64,000 bases of DNA from Bacteroides sp. (GCA_014802425.1 JAAVCH010000013.1:33814-97813), one strand, 5' to 3'; positions 55,191 to 63,643 are shown, counted from the stretch's first letter. Notes: generated by a model not told the origin, from the letters alone. Numbers and translations: made by a program.

Positions 55191-56165
55191 TTACTTGCAG
55201 GCACCGATTATCTCGCTCAGCGAGCTGATGCCGAGGCGCTCCATCTCCGCCGGGAGGGAGGCTATGATGCGGGGACAGGCATAGGGATCGCGGAGGTTGG
55301 CCGCCCCAACCTGCACGGCCGTGGCGCCGGCCATCATCATTTCAATCACGTCGCGTGCCGTCGACACGCCGCCGCATCCCATGACGGGAACTCCGCAGGC
55401 CTTGGCCACCTGATAGACCATGCGCACGGCCACGGGGAAGATGGCGTCGCCCGAGAATCCGCCCATTACGTTGGCTATGACCGGACGCCGGGTCCTGATA
55501 TCGATGCGCATGCCGAGCATGGTGTTGATGAGGCAGATTCCGTCGGCACCTTCTTCAACGGCGGCAGAGGCGATGGAGACTATGTCGGTGACGTTGGGCG
55601 AGAGTTTCACGTACAGCGGCTTGCTGACCACCTTGCGCACCTCGCGGGTCACTTCCTCCACGCTTCCGCATTGCGTGCCGAAGCTCATGCCGCCGCCGTG
55701 TACGTTGGGACAGCTGACGTTGAGCTCGATTATCGCCACACCGTCCTCCTTGTCGATTTTTTCGCAGCACTCCACATATTCGTCGATGGAGAAGCCGCTG
55801 ATGTTGGCTATCACGGGCTGATGGAATGCGGCGCGCATCCTGGGGAGCTCGTCGGAGATCACACGGTCGATGCCCGGATTCTGAAGCCCGACGCTGTTGA
55901 TCATTCCGGCCGGACATTCAGCCACACGCGGCAGGGGGTTTCCGAAACGGGGCTCACGGGTGGTGCCCTTAAAGCTGATGGAGCCGAGGCAGTCGATGTC
56001 GTAATACTCGGCCATTCCGTAGCCGTAGCCGAAGCATCCGGATGCGGGCACAACGGGGTTGCGCAGTTCGACTCCGCTGAGGTTCACGCGGAGTTCCGGA
56101 CGGTCCGCCAGGGCGAGCCGCATGATTTCCTCGATAGGCATCAGGGAGATGGGGTTCATTTCCAT
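55191..56165 (-). CDS. pyrD: dihydroorotate dehydrogenase, class 1B catalytic subunit
   Basis: Oxidises dihydroorotate to orotate with FMN; class 1B enzymes pass electrons through PyrK to NAD. The 324-residue barrel has NPVVPASGCFGYGYGMAEYYD near 36, KGTTREPRFGNPLPRVAE, the catalytic Cys in ELNVSCPNVHGGGMSFG near 150, and GVSTARDVIEMMMAGATAVQVGAA near 270. About 24 residues precede the usual family start; Met3 is an alternative. Overlaps the end of pyrK by 10 bases, supporting the 1B pair. Confidence 0.96.
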   Translation of the reverse strand: MEMNPISLMPIEEIMRLALADRPELRVNLSGVELRNPVVPASGCFGYGYGMAEYYDIDCLGSISFKGTTREPRFGNPLPRVAECPAGMINSVGLQNPGIDRVISDELPRMRAAFHQPVIANISGFSIDEYVECCEKIDKEDGVAIIELNVSCPNVHGGGMSFGTQCGSVEEVTREVRKVVSKPLYVKLSPNVTDIVSIASAAVEEGADGICLINTMLGMRIDIRTRRPVIANVMGGFSGDAIFPVAVRMVYQVAKACGVPVMGCGGVSTARDVIEMMMAGATAVQVGAANLRDPYACPRIIASLPAEMERLGISSLSEIIGACK

Positions 56166-56902
56166 ATCAGGTCCTCCTTTCTGAACACGGGTCCGTCCTT
56201 ACATATGCGGCGTGCGCCGTCACGGGTCTCAAGACTGCAGCACATGCACACTCCGAAGCCGCATGCCATCCGCGCCTCCAGGCTGAGCTCGCCGTCGACG
56301 GGGAGGGCGGCGCAGAGGGCGCGCAGCATCGGGAGCGGACCGCAGGCGTAGAAGTAGGTATGGGCCGCATCGTGTATGGCCTCCACGTCGGTCACGAATC
56401 CTTTCGTGCCCTCGCTGCCGTCGACCGTAGCCACGTGGGTATCTACTCCGAGAGCGCGGAATTCATCGGCCCACACCACATCGGCCGCAGTGTTGAAGCC
56501 GAGTATCACGCAAGGCTTCTTTCCTCCGGCCTTAAGTTCGCGGGCGAGCCTGTAGAGCGGGGCCACGCCGATGCCTCCTCCGAGCAGGAGCGGTGAGTCA
56601 CCCCCGCGCAGGGGGTCGAAGCCCGTACCGAGGGGAGCGAGGATGTCGGCCACATAGCCGGGCGCCCAGCGCGACATTTCGGAAGTGCCCTCTCCGACGG
56701 TATCGTAAAGGAGCGTCACGGTGTCCCCTTCATAGTCGCACACCGATATGGGGCGGCGGAGATACTTTCCTTCGATAGCGAGGTTGACGAACTGGCCCGG
56801 CTGTTCGATCACCCACTCCGGGCCGCGAAGGCGCATGAGGAACGTGCGTGAAGTAAGCCGGCGGTTTTCCACCACTTCGAATCTATGTTCTATATTTTTC
56901 AT
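56156..56902 (-). CDS. pyrK: dihydroorotate dehydrogenase electron transfer subunit
   Basis: Ferredoxin-reductase-like partner of PyrD. The 248-residue protein has the FAD-site RRPISVCDY near 50, the glycine-rich LLLGGGIGVAPLY near 107, and a C-terminal 2Fe-2S cluster from Cys in MACGFGVCMCCS and RRICKDGP. It sits between pyrC and pyrD and overlaps pyrD by 10 bases. Confidence 0.96.
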   Translation of the reverse strand: MKNIEHRFEVVENRRLTSRTFLMRLRGPEWVIEQPGQFVNLAIEGKYLRRPISVCDYEGDTVTLLYDTVGEGTSEMSRWAPGYVADILAPLGTGFDPLRGGDSPLLLGGGIGVAPLYRLARELKAGGKKPCVILGFNTAADVVWADEFRALGVDTHVATVDGSEGTKGFVTDVEAIHDAAHTYFYACGPLPMLRALCAALPVDGELSLEARMACGFGVCMCCSLETRDGARRICKDGPVFRKEDLIWK

Positions 56903-56975
56903 GACAGGTCTTTTCTACCTTTCAGGATCATTTGGTTCTCAGTTTGAAATCAGTAGTCGGCTGTCCCGGGCCGTG

Positions 56976-58247
56976 TCAACGGTCAAGCCAGTCGGTGACC
57001 GTGCCGACCGCCCAGCCTTGGAGCACCTTACCCTCGAAGGGAGTGGAGCGGCCGGTGCCCTTGAATACGTCGGCGTTTACGGTGCGGGTCGCGTTCAGGT
57101 CAACAAGCGTGAGCATTGCGGGGTCACCTTCGGCGATGCCGCCGCTTTCGAATCCTTCGAGTCCGAGGATGCGGCGCGGCTTGAGCGACATGAGCTCCAC
57201 GAGCCGGTCAAGCGTGATGCGCCCCGACAGCACGAGCTGCGTGTATGATGCCGGGAAGGATATCTCAAGGCCCACGACGCCCATGGCGCTGTGCTCGAGG
57301 TCCTTGTCTTTCTCCCGGTCGGCATGGGGGGCATGGTCGGTGGCTATGGCGTCGATCGTGCCGTCCTTGATGCCGTGGATAAGGGCGCGCCAGTCAGGCT
57401 CGCTGCGCAGCGGCGGGTTCATTTTCCAGCGTCCCTCGTTGGAGAGGTCCTCGTCGGTAAACCAAAGGTAGTGCGGGGCTGTCTCGCAGGTCACGGGCAG
57501 ACCCTCGCGCTTGGCATTGCGTACGAGGTCCACGCTTTCGGCCGTGGATATATGGCATATGTGGAGACGCACGCCGGTCTCCCGGGCGAGGTTGATGTCG
57601 CGCTCCACTTCACGCCACTCGCTTTCGGAACATATGCCGCGATGGTTGTTGAAATGTGCGTAGTCGCCGTCGTGGATGTAGCCTCCGCGAAGCAGTTCGT
57701 TGACTTCGCAATGGGCCGCGAGGATTTTGCCGGTGCCCGCGATGCGGCGCATGGCCGCGCGCATCACGTCTTCCGACTGCACTCCTGAGCCGTCATCGGA
57801 GAACCCGGCCACGTAGGGGGCCATCTCCTTGTAGTCGGCAAGCGTGTCCTCGCCCAGACGCTGGCGCGTGATGGTGGCGTAAGGGAGGATCTGCACGTCG
57901 TTCTGCCGCGCGATGGCGTCGAGCTGAACGCGCAGATGCGCCATCGTATCAGGCGCCGGCTTCAGGTTGGGCATGGTGCAGACCGTGGTGAACCCTCCGG
58001 CCTTCGCGGCCCTTGCGCCCCCCTCGATGGTCTCCTTGTATTCGAATCCGGGTTCGCGGAAATGCACGTGGAGGTCGGTAAGACCCGGCAGCACAGTCAG
58101 TCCGCGGCCGTAGATGATGTCCATATCCTCGTCGGCCTCTATATGGGGGGCTATCCGCGCCACGTGCCCGTAGCTCACAAGGAGATCTCCCCTCACGAGT
58201 CCGGAGGCGGTAAATATATCAGCGTCCTTTACGAGTCTTCTATTCAT
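56976..58247 (-). CDS. pyrC: dihydroorotase, class I
   Basis: Closes carbamoyl aspartate to dihydroorotate. The 423-residue zinc amidohydrolase has DLHVHFREPGFEYKETI near 58 (metal-binding His pair), FTTVCTMPNLKPAPDT, ICHISTAESVDLVR near 239, and DAIATDHAPHADREKD near 308 with the catalytic Asp. It is the first gene of the pyr block, preceded by a leader with an intrinsic terminator. Confidence 0.96.
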   Translation of the reverse strand: MNRRLVKDADIFTASGLVRGDLLVSYGHVARIAPHIEADEDMDIIYGRGLTVLPGLTDLHVHFREPGFEYKETIEGGARAAKAGGFTTVCTMPNLKPAPDTMAHLRVQLDAIARQNDVQILPYATITRQRLGEDTLADYKEMAPYVAGFSDDGSGVQSEDVMRAAMRRIAGTGKILAAHCEVNELLRGGYIHDGDYAHFNNHRGICSESEWREVERDINLARETGVRLHICHISTAESVDLVRNAKREGLPVTCETAPHYLWFTDEDLSNEGRWKMNPPLRSEPDWRALIHGIKDGTIDAIATDHAPHADREKDKDLEHSAMGVVGLEISFPASYTQLVLSGRITLDRLVELMSLKPRRILGLEGFESGGIAEGDPAMLTLVDLNATRTVNADVFKGTGRSTPFEGKVLQGWAVGTVTDWLDR

Positions 58248-58302
58248 GTCTCTGTCGTGTGGTATGCCGGCTTATGGCCAACGGTTTGTAATGCTCCGCA
58301 TA

Positions 58303-58344
58303 AAGAAAAATGAGGCCTTTCCGCCAAAGCGGTAAGAGCCTCAT
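58303..58344 (-). terminator. intrinsic terminator in the pyr operon leader
   Basis: On the minus strand ATGAGGC (58344-58338) and GCCTCAT (58316-58310) close a stem that also holds CCGC-TTTG-GCGG inside, followed by TTTTTCTTT. It lies between the consensus promoter and pyrC, ~55 bases before the gene, so the operon is made only by read-through. Confidence 0.8.
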
Positions 58345-58443
58345 CAGTCGATATTTCGTTTACGGTGTCTCAAATTGTGTAATCAAGTCAGTCGTTTCCG
58401 GGCGGATAAGGAGTAGCGGAACCGATGTCCGCCTACCCCATTT
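58303..58443 (-). promoter_or_regulatory. pyr operon leader, candidate attenuator
   Basis: The ~140-base leader before the terminator has a GGCGGA segment (about 58432-58427) that can pair either with TCCGC-TAC just downstream or with TCCGCC a little further on, two mutually exclusive hairpins. A 28-codon frame (58446-58360) opens at the -7 box edge and ends 16 bases before the terminator stem; if the start of transcription is upstream enough it could be a leader peptide, but that is doubtful. The layout matches control by transcription attenuation. The ~110 bases from 58448 to 58558 hold only the promoter. Confidence 0.5.
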
Positions 58444-58447
58444 CATA

Positions 58448-58479
58448 CAAAATTACGAAACATTTCCCGTACCTCCAAA
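58448..58479 (-). promoter_or_regulatory. promoter of the pyr operon
   Basis: On the minus strand TTTG (58479-58476), 20 bases, TAATTTTG (58455-58448); the overlapping TTGG gives a 19-base spacer. Predicted transcription start is ~58443, ~195 bases before pyrC. Confidence 0.7.
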
Positions 58480-58558
58480 ATTTATGCACACATTTTACCA
58501 TTCTGTGCAGCCATGCCGTCCCGGCCTCACTTCCGGCGTCGGGGGGGGAGCGGGATAA

Positions 58559-59743
58559 TCAGCGGTGCCCCAGGAGACGCCCCATAAGGGCGAGGTACAG
58601 CCCGGAGAAGCGCCGCGACACATACCAGCTACCGGTGCGGTAGACCAACGCCGAAATCACTGCCGTCACGAAATACACCCCGCACAGCGACAGCGTGGGC
58701 TCGGCGTAAGGGGAATGAAGGTCAAACAGGTATCTGCCGAACAAATGCCTCACCACAGGATGGACTATATATATGTAGGCGCTCAGTCCGCCGAAGGCCG
58801 CCATGGCCGACGACAGCAGCGGCAGCCTCTCGATCAGCAATGCCGCGGCCAGCACGACCACGACGGCGGCCAGCGAAGTGCCCTGCCATCCCAACGGGGT
58901 ATCCATAAGATAAATGAAGTAAAGCACCGCCCCGGCAAAGGCCGCGCATATGCCGTAAAGCGGAAAGTCCTTACGCCGGGCCGCCGACACTCCCGCCACA
59001 AACGGAAGCATCCAACCCGTAAAGTTATGCCGCAGGTATTCCACCCATTCATATCCCGCACGCAGGTAGCCGGGAGTGACGAGGATATATATCACCGCAT
59101 AGCAGGCCAGCGCGACACTCCACATCACCCATGCGGGCCTGCGGTGGACGGCAAGGGCATAGACCACATACAACTCAAAAGCCAGACCGAGATACCAGTA
59201 CACTCCCGGCACTACCGGAAGCCACTTCTCGAACAGCCCGTTAAGTTCCGTAAGGGGAATGAGCATGCGCATCATCATCTCCGCGTTGACGCTGCCGTCG
59301 GCCGCGGCTATGTCAAGCAGATATTCCCCGCAGAGTATCACCACGGCCGGAAGCATCAGGAAGAAGAGTTTCCGCCAGTTCTTGAAAAGGAACCGGCCGG
59401 CGTCAAACGCCGGGCCCTCCCCATACCGCCTTGCAAGTCCGAACCCGGAAAGGAATATAAACACCGGCACGCCGTACCAGCCGATGAACGACAGTAAATC
59501 GTAGACCAGAAGATGGTTGTCCCACCGCATCCGGGCAAAGAAACCGGCGTTGAGGCCGGGATTGAAGTTGAACTCGCATTCGCTGACCACTTTCGGGAAC
59601 ACATGCACGAGATTGTGCATCATTATCAGCAGAATCGACAGGCCGCGGGCTATCACGGTAGTGCGCCGCGACAGGTCGACTCTTGCCGCGCCGGCCCGGC
59701 GCAGCCCTGACAATACCCTACCGATGGCTGCTGAGGTGTTCAT
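58559..59743 (-). CDS. membrane acyltransferase, family 3
   Basis: I start at 59743 (MNTSAAIGRVLSG), because the longer frame to 59806 begins with TTG inside the promoter -7 box. The 394-residue inner-membrane protein has about 10 helices. Near the N-terminus TVIARGLSILLIMMHNLVHVF carries the family His, and GWYGVPVFIFLSGFGLARRYG matches the V-x-x-F-F-x-x-S-G-F/Y segment. Members acylate surface sugars. It is divergent from the phosphoethanolamine transferase-like gene, which also modifies the envelope. Target unknown. Confidence 0.8.
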   Translation of the reverse strand: MNTSAAIGRVLSGLRRAGAARVDLSRRTTVIARGLSILLIMMHNLVHVFPKVVSECEFNFNPGLNAGFFARMRWDNHLLVYDLLSFIGWYGVPVFIFLSGFGLARRYGEGPAFDAGRFLFKNWRKLFFLMLPAVVILCGEYLLDIAAADGSVNAEMMMRMLIPLTELNGLFEKWLPVVPGVYWYLGLAFELYVVYALAVHRRPAWVMWSVALACYAVIYILVTPGYLRAGYEWVEYLRHNFTGWMLPFVAGVSAARRKDFPLYGICAAFAGAVLYFIYLMDTPLGWQGTSLAAVVVVLAAALLIERLPLLSSAMAAFGGLSAYIYIVHPVVRHLFGRYLFDLHSPYAEPTLSLCGVYFVTAVISALVYRTGSWYVSRRFSGLYLALMGRLLGHR

Positions 59744-59803
59744 GACTTTAAGGTTACGTTCCTCCCGGACTGACGCGGAATCCCGGAAATTGCATATTCT
59801 ATG

Positions 59804-59820
59804 CAAATTTAGTAAATTCG
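59804..59820. promoter_or_regulatory. back-to-back -7 boxes of divergent promoters
   Basis: TAAATTTG on the minus strand (59804-59811) faces TAAATTCG on the plus strand (59813-59820), one base apart. The plus promoter also has TTGC at 59790-59793, 19 bases before its -7 box; the minus one lacks a good -33 box. The two genes served encode envelope-modifying enzymes. Confidence 0.6.
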
Positions 59821-59884
59821 CCTGATATTTCCCCTCTTCTCCCGACCTATCTTAACCGTAAGCCGTAATAATCATAATAATAAG

Positions 59885-61726
59885 GTGAAATCATTGGGCT
59901 ACATAACGGGCACGTGCGCCAAATGGGTCCGGAGCGCCGGCGGGTTGCTCCGCCGGGGGTGCGCCGGATTCATCGACATCCTCTACTCCAATCTGTGGAT
60001 GTGTCTTTTCTATATGCTGCAGCTCGGCGGGATAGCGCTTTTCCTCTGGACTCCCGACGGCTCCCTCCAACTGAGCTGCACCGGATTGCTGCGCGGGCTC
60101 CGGAGCGCGTTTCTTCCCGCAGCGGTGCTGATGACGGTGCGCGCACTGGTCCTCCTGGGGCGCCCCGGGCGCTGGCGCCGCCTTGCCGCCGGATGCATCA
60201 CGGCTCTTGTCATGCTCCCCTGTATGGCAGAGACCTGGATGTCGTTCATGCTCCATACCCGCTGGAGCGACCGCATCATCCGCCTTATCGCCGACACCAA
60301 TCCCGGAGAGTCAGGCGAGTTCTTCAGCCTTTACCTCCTCACCCCAAAAAGTCTTTGCGTCCTGGCGGGCTATCTGCTCGCTTCATGGATTGCCTACCGC
60401 GGTCTCCGATTGGCCCGACACGCATTGCGTATGCCGCAGCGCCACGCCCTCAGGGGGGCGCTGCGTGCCGGGACAGTGCTGCTGCTCGGTGCCGGAGTGT
60501 GGTGGTGGTCGCTGCCGGCCGAAAACAATTTCAACGCCGAGAATTCGCTCAACACCTTCACCCGGATGCATAAGATGATGGCTGTACACCGGCGCACGCT
60601 TAAGAACATAAAGGCCCTTGAGAAGACACCGGCCCTGGCCGACGGACATATTCCGGACAGCGTATCTCCCCCCGCCCATATAGTATGGGTCATCGGGGAG
60701 TCGGATTCCAAGGCCCACTGGAGCCTCTACGGCTATGGCCTCCCGACCACTCCGCACATGGAGCGGCGCGCCGCCGAGGGGGAAGTGCTGAAATACGAGG
60801 ATGTGGTATGCTTCGAGCCGCGCACCTACCGCATGATGGAGATTCTGTTCAGCCCGTATGTAGTGAGGGAGAAGTCGGCGCTCTATCTGAAGAATCCCCT
60901 CACTCCCATGCTGCTGCGCAAGGCCGGATATGCAGTGCGTCTCCACGACAATCAGGCCACCCTCGTGCGCGGCGACGACCAGGCCGAAGTGGGCACGAGC
61001 AATTTCATGAATTCCCGTGTGCTCAGCCACGCCAATTTCGACTGGCGCAACGACCGGATGTACCGTTACGACATGGACCTGCTCCGCGCCGCCATGCCGA
61101 TGCTCCGCGAGCCGTCGGCCCATGACTCCGTAAGCCGCCCGACAGTCGACATACTCCACATCAACGGCCAGCACTTCTCGGCCGAGAACCGCTACCCGGC
61201 CAGCTTCGGCCCCTTCACCGCCGCCGATTACCCCTCGCGCACCGATCTCAGCCTGGAGGAGAAAGGCCAGGTGGCTGCCTACGACAACGCCACCCTCTAT
61301 GTCGATGCGTTCCTCGACGCCCTTATGGACTCACTTAAAGGTCAGGACGCAGTGGTTATCTACCATCCCGACCACGGCGAGGAGATGAACGACGAACGAC
61401 ACTGCCATGTGCGCACGATGGACAGCCACAAGCTGGCCCGGTCGGCCCCCTACGTGCTGGAGATTCCGTTCCTGGTCTACACCACTCCGGAGTTCCGGCG
61501 TCTTCATCCCGGGCTTTACTCCCGCCTCCGCGCGGCGGCATCCGAAAAGCAGTCTCTCATCTATTTCAGCCATTTCCTGCTTGACGTGGCCGGGGTGGAT
61601 TCCAGATTCCGACGCCCGGAGTTTTCGCCCCTTTCGCCCGAATGGAGCCGCCCTCCACGGGTGGTGAAGGACATCGGCGCCTACGACCGCTGGCTCGAAC
61701 GGGTGCGCCCTTCGGGCAAGGATTGA
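59885..61726 (+). CDS. phosphoethanolamine transferase-like sulfatase-fold membrane protein
   Basis: The 613-residue protein starts with GTG at 59885; no upstream ATG is in frame. About five N-terminal helices (to residue ~205) anchor a periplasmic alkaline-phosphatase/sulfatase-fold domain. Its active site reads VIGESDSKAHWSLYGYGLPTTP at 269-290: Glu272 is a metal ligand and Ser273 stands where EptA has Thr. Other marks are the metal-binding HPDHGEE near 498 and the MDSHKLARSAPYVLEIPFLVYTTPEF segment. Homologues such as EptA put phosphoethanolamine on lipid A or other glycans; here lipid A is likely but not proven. A weak hairpin follows. Confidence 0.82.
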   Translation: MKSLGYITGTCAKWVRSAGGLLRRGCAGFIDILYSNLWMCLFYMLQLGGIALFLWTPDGSLQLSCTGLLRGLRSAFLPAAVLMTVRALVLLGRPGRWRRLAAGCITALVMLPCMAETWMSFMLHTRWSDRIIRLIADTNPGESGEFFSLYLLTPKSLCVLAGYLLASWIAYRGLRLARHALRMPQRHALRGALRAGTVLLLGAGVWWWSLPAENNFNAENSLNTFTRMHKMMAVHRRTLKNIKALEKTPALADGHIPDSVSPPAHIVWVIGESDSKAHWSLYGYGLPTTPHMERRAAEGEVLKYEDVVCFEPRTYRMMEILFSPYVVREKSALYLKNPLTPMLLRKAGYAVRLHDNQATLVRGDDQAEVGTSNFMNSRVLSHANFDWRNDRMYRYDMDLLRAAMPMLREPSAHDSVSRPTVDILHINGQHFSAENRYPASFGPFTAADYPSRTDLSLEEKGQVAAYDNATLYVDAFLDALMDSLKGQDAVVIYHPDHGEEMNDERHCHVRTMDSHKLARSAPYVLEIPFLVYTTPEFRRLHPGLYSRLRAAASEKQSLIYFSHFLLDVAGVDSRFRRPEFSPLSPEWSRPPRVVKDIGAYDRWLERVRPSGKD

Positions 61727-61764
61727 GCGGCGACACCGCCGCTTCACTTGATTCTCCCCCTTGA

Positions 61765-62571
61765 TTACGGCCGGTTCTGCGTCAGGGCATAGAAGCTTAC
61801 CGCCGAAGCGGCAGCCACATTGAGAGAGTCCACGCCGTGGTGCATCGGGATGCGCACCACATAGTCGGCGTCGGCTATCACCCGGTCGGCGAGGCCGTCG
61901 CCTTCGGTGCCCATCACTATCGCCAGACGCGGCTCCGCCTCAAGGCGCGGATCGGAGAGGAGTATGCTGTCGTCGCGCAGGGCCATGGCCACGGTACGGA
62001 ATCCATATGCCTTGACGTCGGCGGGGTCGTCGATCCATGTCCACGGGATAAGGAAGACGCTCCCCATCGAGACTCGGATGGCCCGGCGGTTGAGCGGATC
62101 GCATGATGTGCGGGTCAGCACCACGGCGTCCATCCCCAGAGCGGCCGCGCTGCGGAATATGGCACCGATGTTGGTGGTGTCGCTCACCCCGTCGATCACG
62201 CAGATGCGGCCCGCGCCTTCAAGCACTTCGGCAAGATTCCGCTCGGGCTGCCTGCGCATGGCGCAGAGCACCCCCCGTGTAAGCTTATACCCCGTCAGCG
62301 ATGCAAGCAGTTCGCGGCTTCCCGTGTACACCGGCATTTCTTCCGGACACCGGGGCAGCACCCCGGAGGCATCCCCGGTGATGTGACGCTCCTCGCATAG
62401 AAGGGAAAGCGGCTCCCATCCCCGGTCCAAAGCCGTGGCTATCACCTTCGGACTCTCCACTATCACCACCCCCCGCCCGGGATCGACCCGCGACCGCAGC
62501 TGCGCCCCGGTCAGCGAGGCATAGGCCTCAACCCTCTCATCTCCCAGATGCTCTATTCTTTCTATCTTCAT
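61765..62571 (-). CDS. TrmH/SpoU-family RNA methyltransferase
   Basis: A 268-residue SPOUT enzyme that methylates a 2'-O position in tRNA or rRNA with S-adenosylmethionine. The N-terminal ~95 residues are a substrate-binding domain (VIVESPKVIATALDRG). The catalytic, knotted domain has TTNIGAIFRSAAALGMDAVVL near 130, IVMGTEGDGL near 215 and the C-terminal IPMHHGVDSLNVAAASAV near 240, the three family motifs with the catalytic Arg and Ser. Which nucleotide it modifies cannot be said. It ends convergently with the sulfatase gene, 38 bases apart. Confidence 0.93.
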   Translation of the reverse strand: MKIERIEHLGDERVEAYASLTGAQLRSRVDPGRGVVIVESPKVIATALDRGWEPLSLLCEERHITGDASGVLPRCPEEMPVYTGSRELLASLTGYKLTRGVLCAMRRQPERNLAEVLEGAGRICVIDGVSDTTNIGAIFRSAAALGMDAVVLTRTSCDPLNRRAIRVSMGSVFLIPWTWIDDPADVKAYGFRTVAMALRDDSILLSDPRLEAEPRLAIVMGTEGDGLADRVIADADYVVRIPMHHGVDSLNVAAASAVSFYALTQNRP

Positions 62572-62625
62572 AAGCGGCTATTTTTACATTTGTCGGCGAA
62601 AGGCTCCCGAGCGCCTTCCAAAACA

Positions 62626-62656
62626 CAAAGTTACTCTATTCCTCGATGCCTTACAA
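62626..62656 (-). promoter_or_regulatory. promoter of the RNA methyltransferase gene
   Basis: On the minus strand TTGT (62656-62653), 19 bases, TAACTTTG (62633-62626). Leader ~50 bases. Confidence 0.7.
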
Positions 62657-62742
62657 GCGGCGCAGCTTACAAATCGAGCGTCAAAGAGGCAATCTTATAT
62701 GCCGTAGAAATATGTTGTAAAACATAAAAATCATTAAAATCC

Positions 62743-62773
62743 TTGGTTTCTTTTAAACTTCTTTATACCTTTG
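62743..62773 (+). promoter_or_regulatory. promoter driving the GC-rich leader and lysozyme gene
   Basis: TTGG at 62743-62746, 19 bases, TACCTTTG at 62766-62773. Transcription should start ~62778. Confidence 0.7.
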
Positions 62774-62777
62774 CAGT

Positions 62778-63105
62778 CAAACTATCGCACTGTATCAGCG
62801 TTTTAGTAATGGTCTGCGGGGGAAAGCGCCCCGGGTGAGCCGGATGCCGGGTGTCAGAGCCCGGCGGGACCCTCCCCTTTCCACCCCCCTCTCAGGCATT
62901 GATGCCGGAGTCCCGCCGCAGATTTCCCCGGCAAGTGACAGCCCGCCCCATCCACAGGGGCAGGAGCCGGGAAAGATTAGTAAGTATGTAACCCTAAAAT
63001 TAAATGTCCTGACATTCCCCCGGGCGCGGAAAGAGAGGAGAGTGACCGACGGCCGCAGATCGCGATGATCAGGCCGTCCAACCATCGACGGGAATGTGTT
63101 TTGTT
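62778..63105 (+). other. long GC-rich, highly structured 5' leader or non-coding RNA
   Basis: About 330 bases separate the promoter from the lysozyme start. No convincing ORF is present. It contains GCCGGG/CCCGGC with an 8-base loop (about 62846-62865), GGCAT-TG-ATGCC (about 62895-62906), GCCCC/GGGGC closed by CCCGGC/GCCGGG (about 62927-62972), and the short palindrome AATGTC-CT-GACATT (63003-63016). TCTGCGG/CCGCAGA and GGGGAAA/TTTCCCC can pair over a distance but not together. I looked for RNase P, tmRNA, SRP and cobalamin marks and saw none. The remaining part of the 535-base gap (62572-62742) has only the divergent promoter and a TATGTT-GTAA-AACATA hairpin. Confidence 0.4.
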
Positions 63106-63603
63106 ATGAGAAAGTTTATTGTATCGTTGATTATCACGCTTGTCGGCATGATCGGCACCACGTCATTCGCCGCCACCACCCACACACAGTCCTATTCGGA
63201 GCATGATTTCGAACAGGCGGTGCAGCTGATAAAAAAGTACGAGACCCTGCACACTCCCACCAACTGGCCCCTTATCGGCTACGGCCACAAGGTGATGCCA
63301 GGGGAGAAGTATGCCAGGGGACAAAAACTGACTGAGTCGCAGGCCGACGCGCTCCTGCGCAAAGACCTTAAGAAATTTGTCGACCTTTACAAAAACTACG
63401 GCAAAGACTCCCTCCTCCTCGGCGTGCTGGCCTATAACGTAGGGCCGGGCCGCGTCAACAAATCCAATGTCGTGCGCCTGCTTAAGAACGGCAACCGCAA
63501 CATCCGCGAGGCTTTCGAGGCCATGTGCCGCTACAAAGGCAAGGTGCATAAGCAGATTCGCGCACGCAGGATCGAAGAGTTCCAGACCCTCTTCAAGCAT
63601 TGA
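63106..63603 (+). CDS. exported phage-type lysozyme (GH24)
   Basis: I start at 63106 (MRKFIVSLIITLVGMIG), four codons inside the longest frame, because it gives a normal signal peptide (cleavage near SFA, residue ~23). The 165-residue protein is T4-lysozyme-like: AVQLIKKYETLHTPTNWPLIGYGHKVMPGEKYARGQKLTESQADALLRKDL holds the catalytic Glu (in KKYE) and the glycine-rich turn of the family, and GVLAYNVGPGRVNKSNVVRLLKNG matches the C-terminal lobe. No phage genes are nearby, so it is more likely a chromosomal wall-remodelling or interbacterial enzyme. Preceded by a long structured leader and followed by a palindromic terminator. Confidence 0.88.
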   Translation: MRKFIVSLIITLVGMIGTTSFAATTHTQSYSEHDFEQAVQLIKKYETLHTPTNWPLIGYGHKVMPGEKYARGQKLTESQADALLRKDLKKFVDLYKNYGKDSLLLGVLAYNVGPGRVNKSNVVRLLKNGNRNIREAFEAMCRYKGKVHKQIRARRIEEFQTLFKH

Positions 63604-63643
63604 TGCCGTCTATCCGCCCCCTTGCGGCGGACAGAAGACATAA

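Noticed and set aside
53797-56351. Two long plus-strand ORFs opposite the pyr genes
   Set aside because: Shadow frames of pyrE, pyrF, pyrD and pyrK.
62778-63000. RNase P RNA, tmRNA, SRP RNA or cobalamin riboswitch
   Set aside because: None of the invariant blocks of these RNAs is found; the stretch is GC-rich and structured but unassigned.
63106-63603. Prophage, suggested by the phage-type lysozyme
   Set aside because: No holin, integrase or structural gene is nearby, and the protein has a normal Sec signal peptide; a chromosomal enzyme is more likely.
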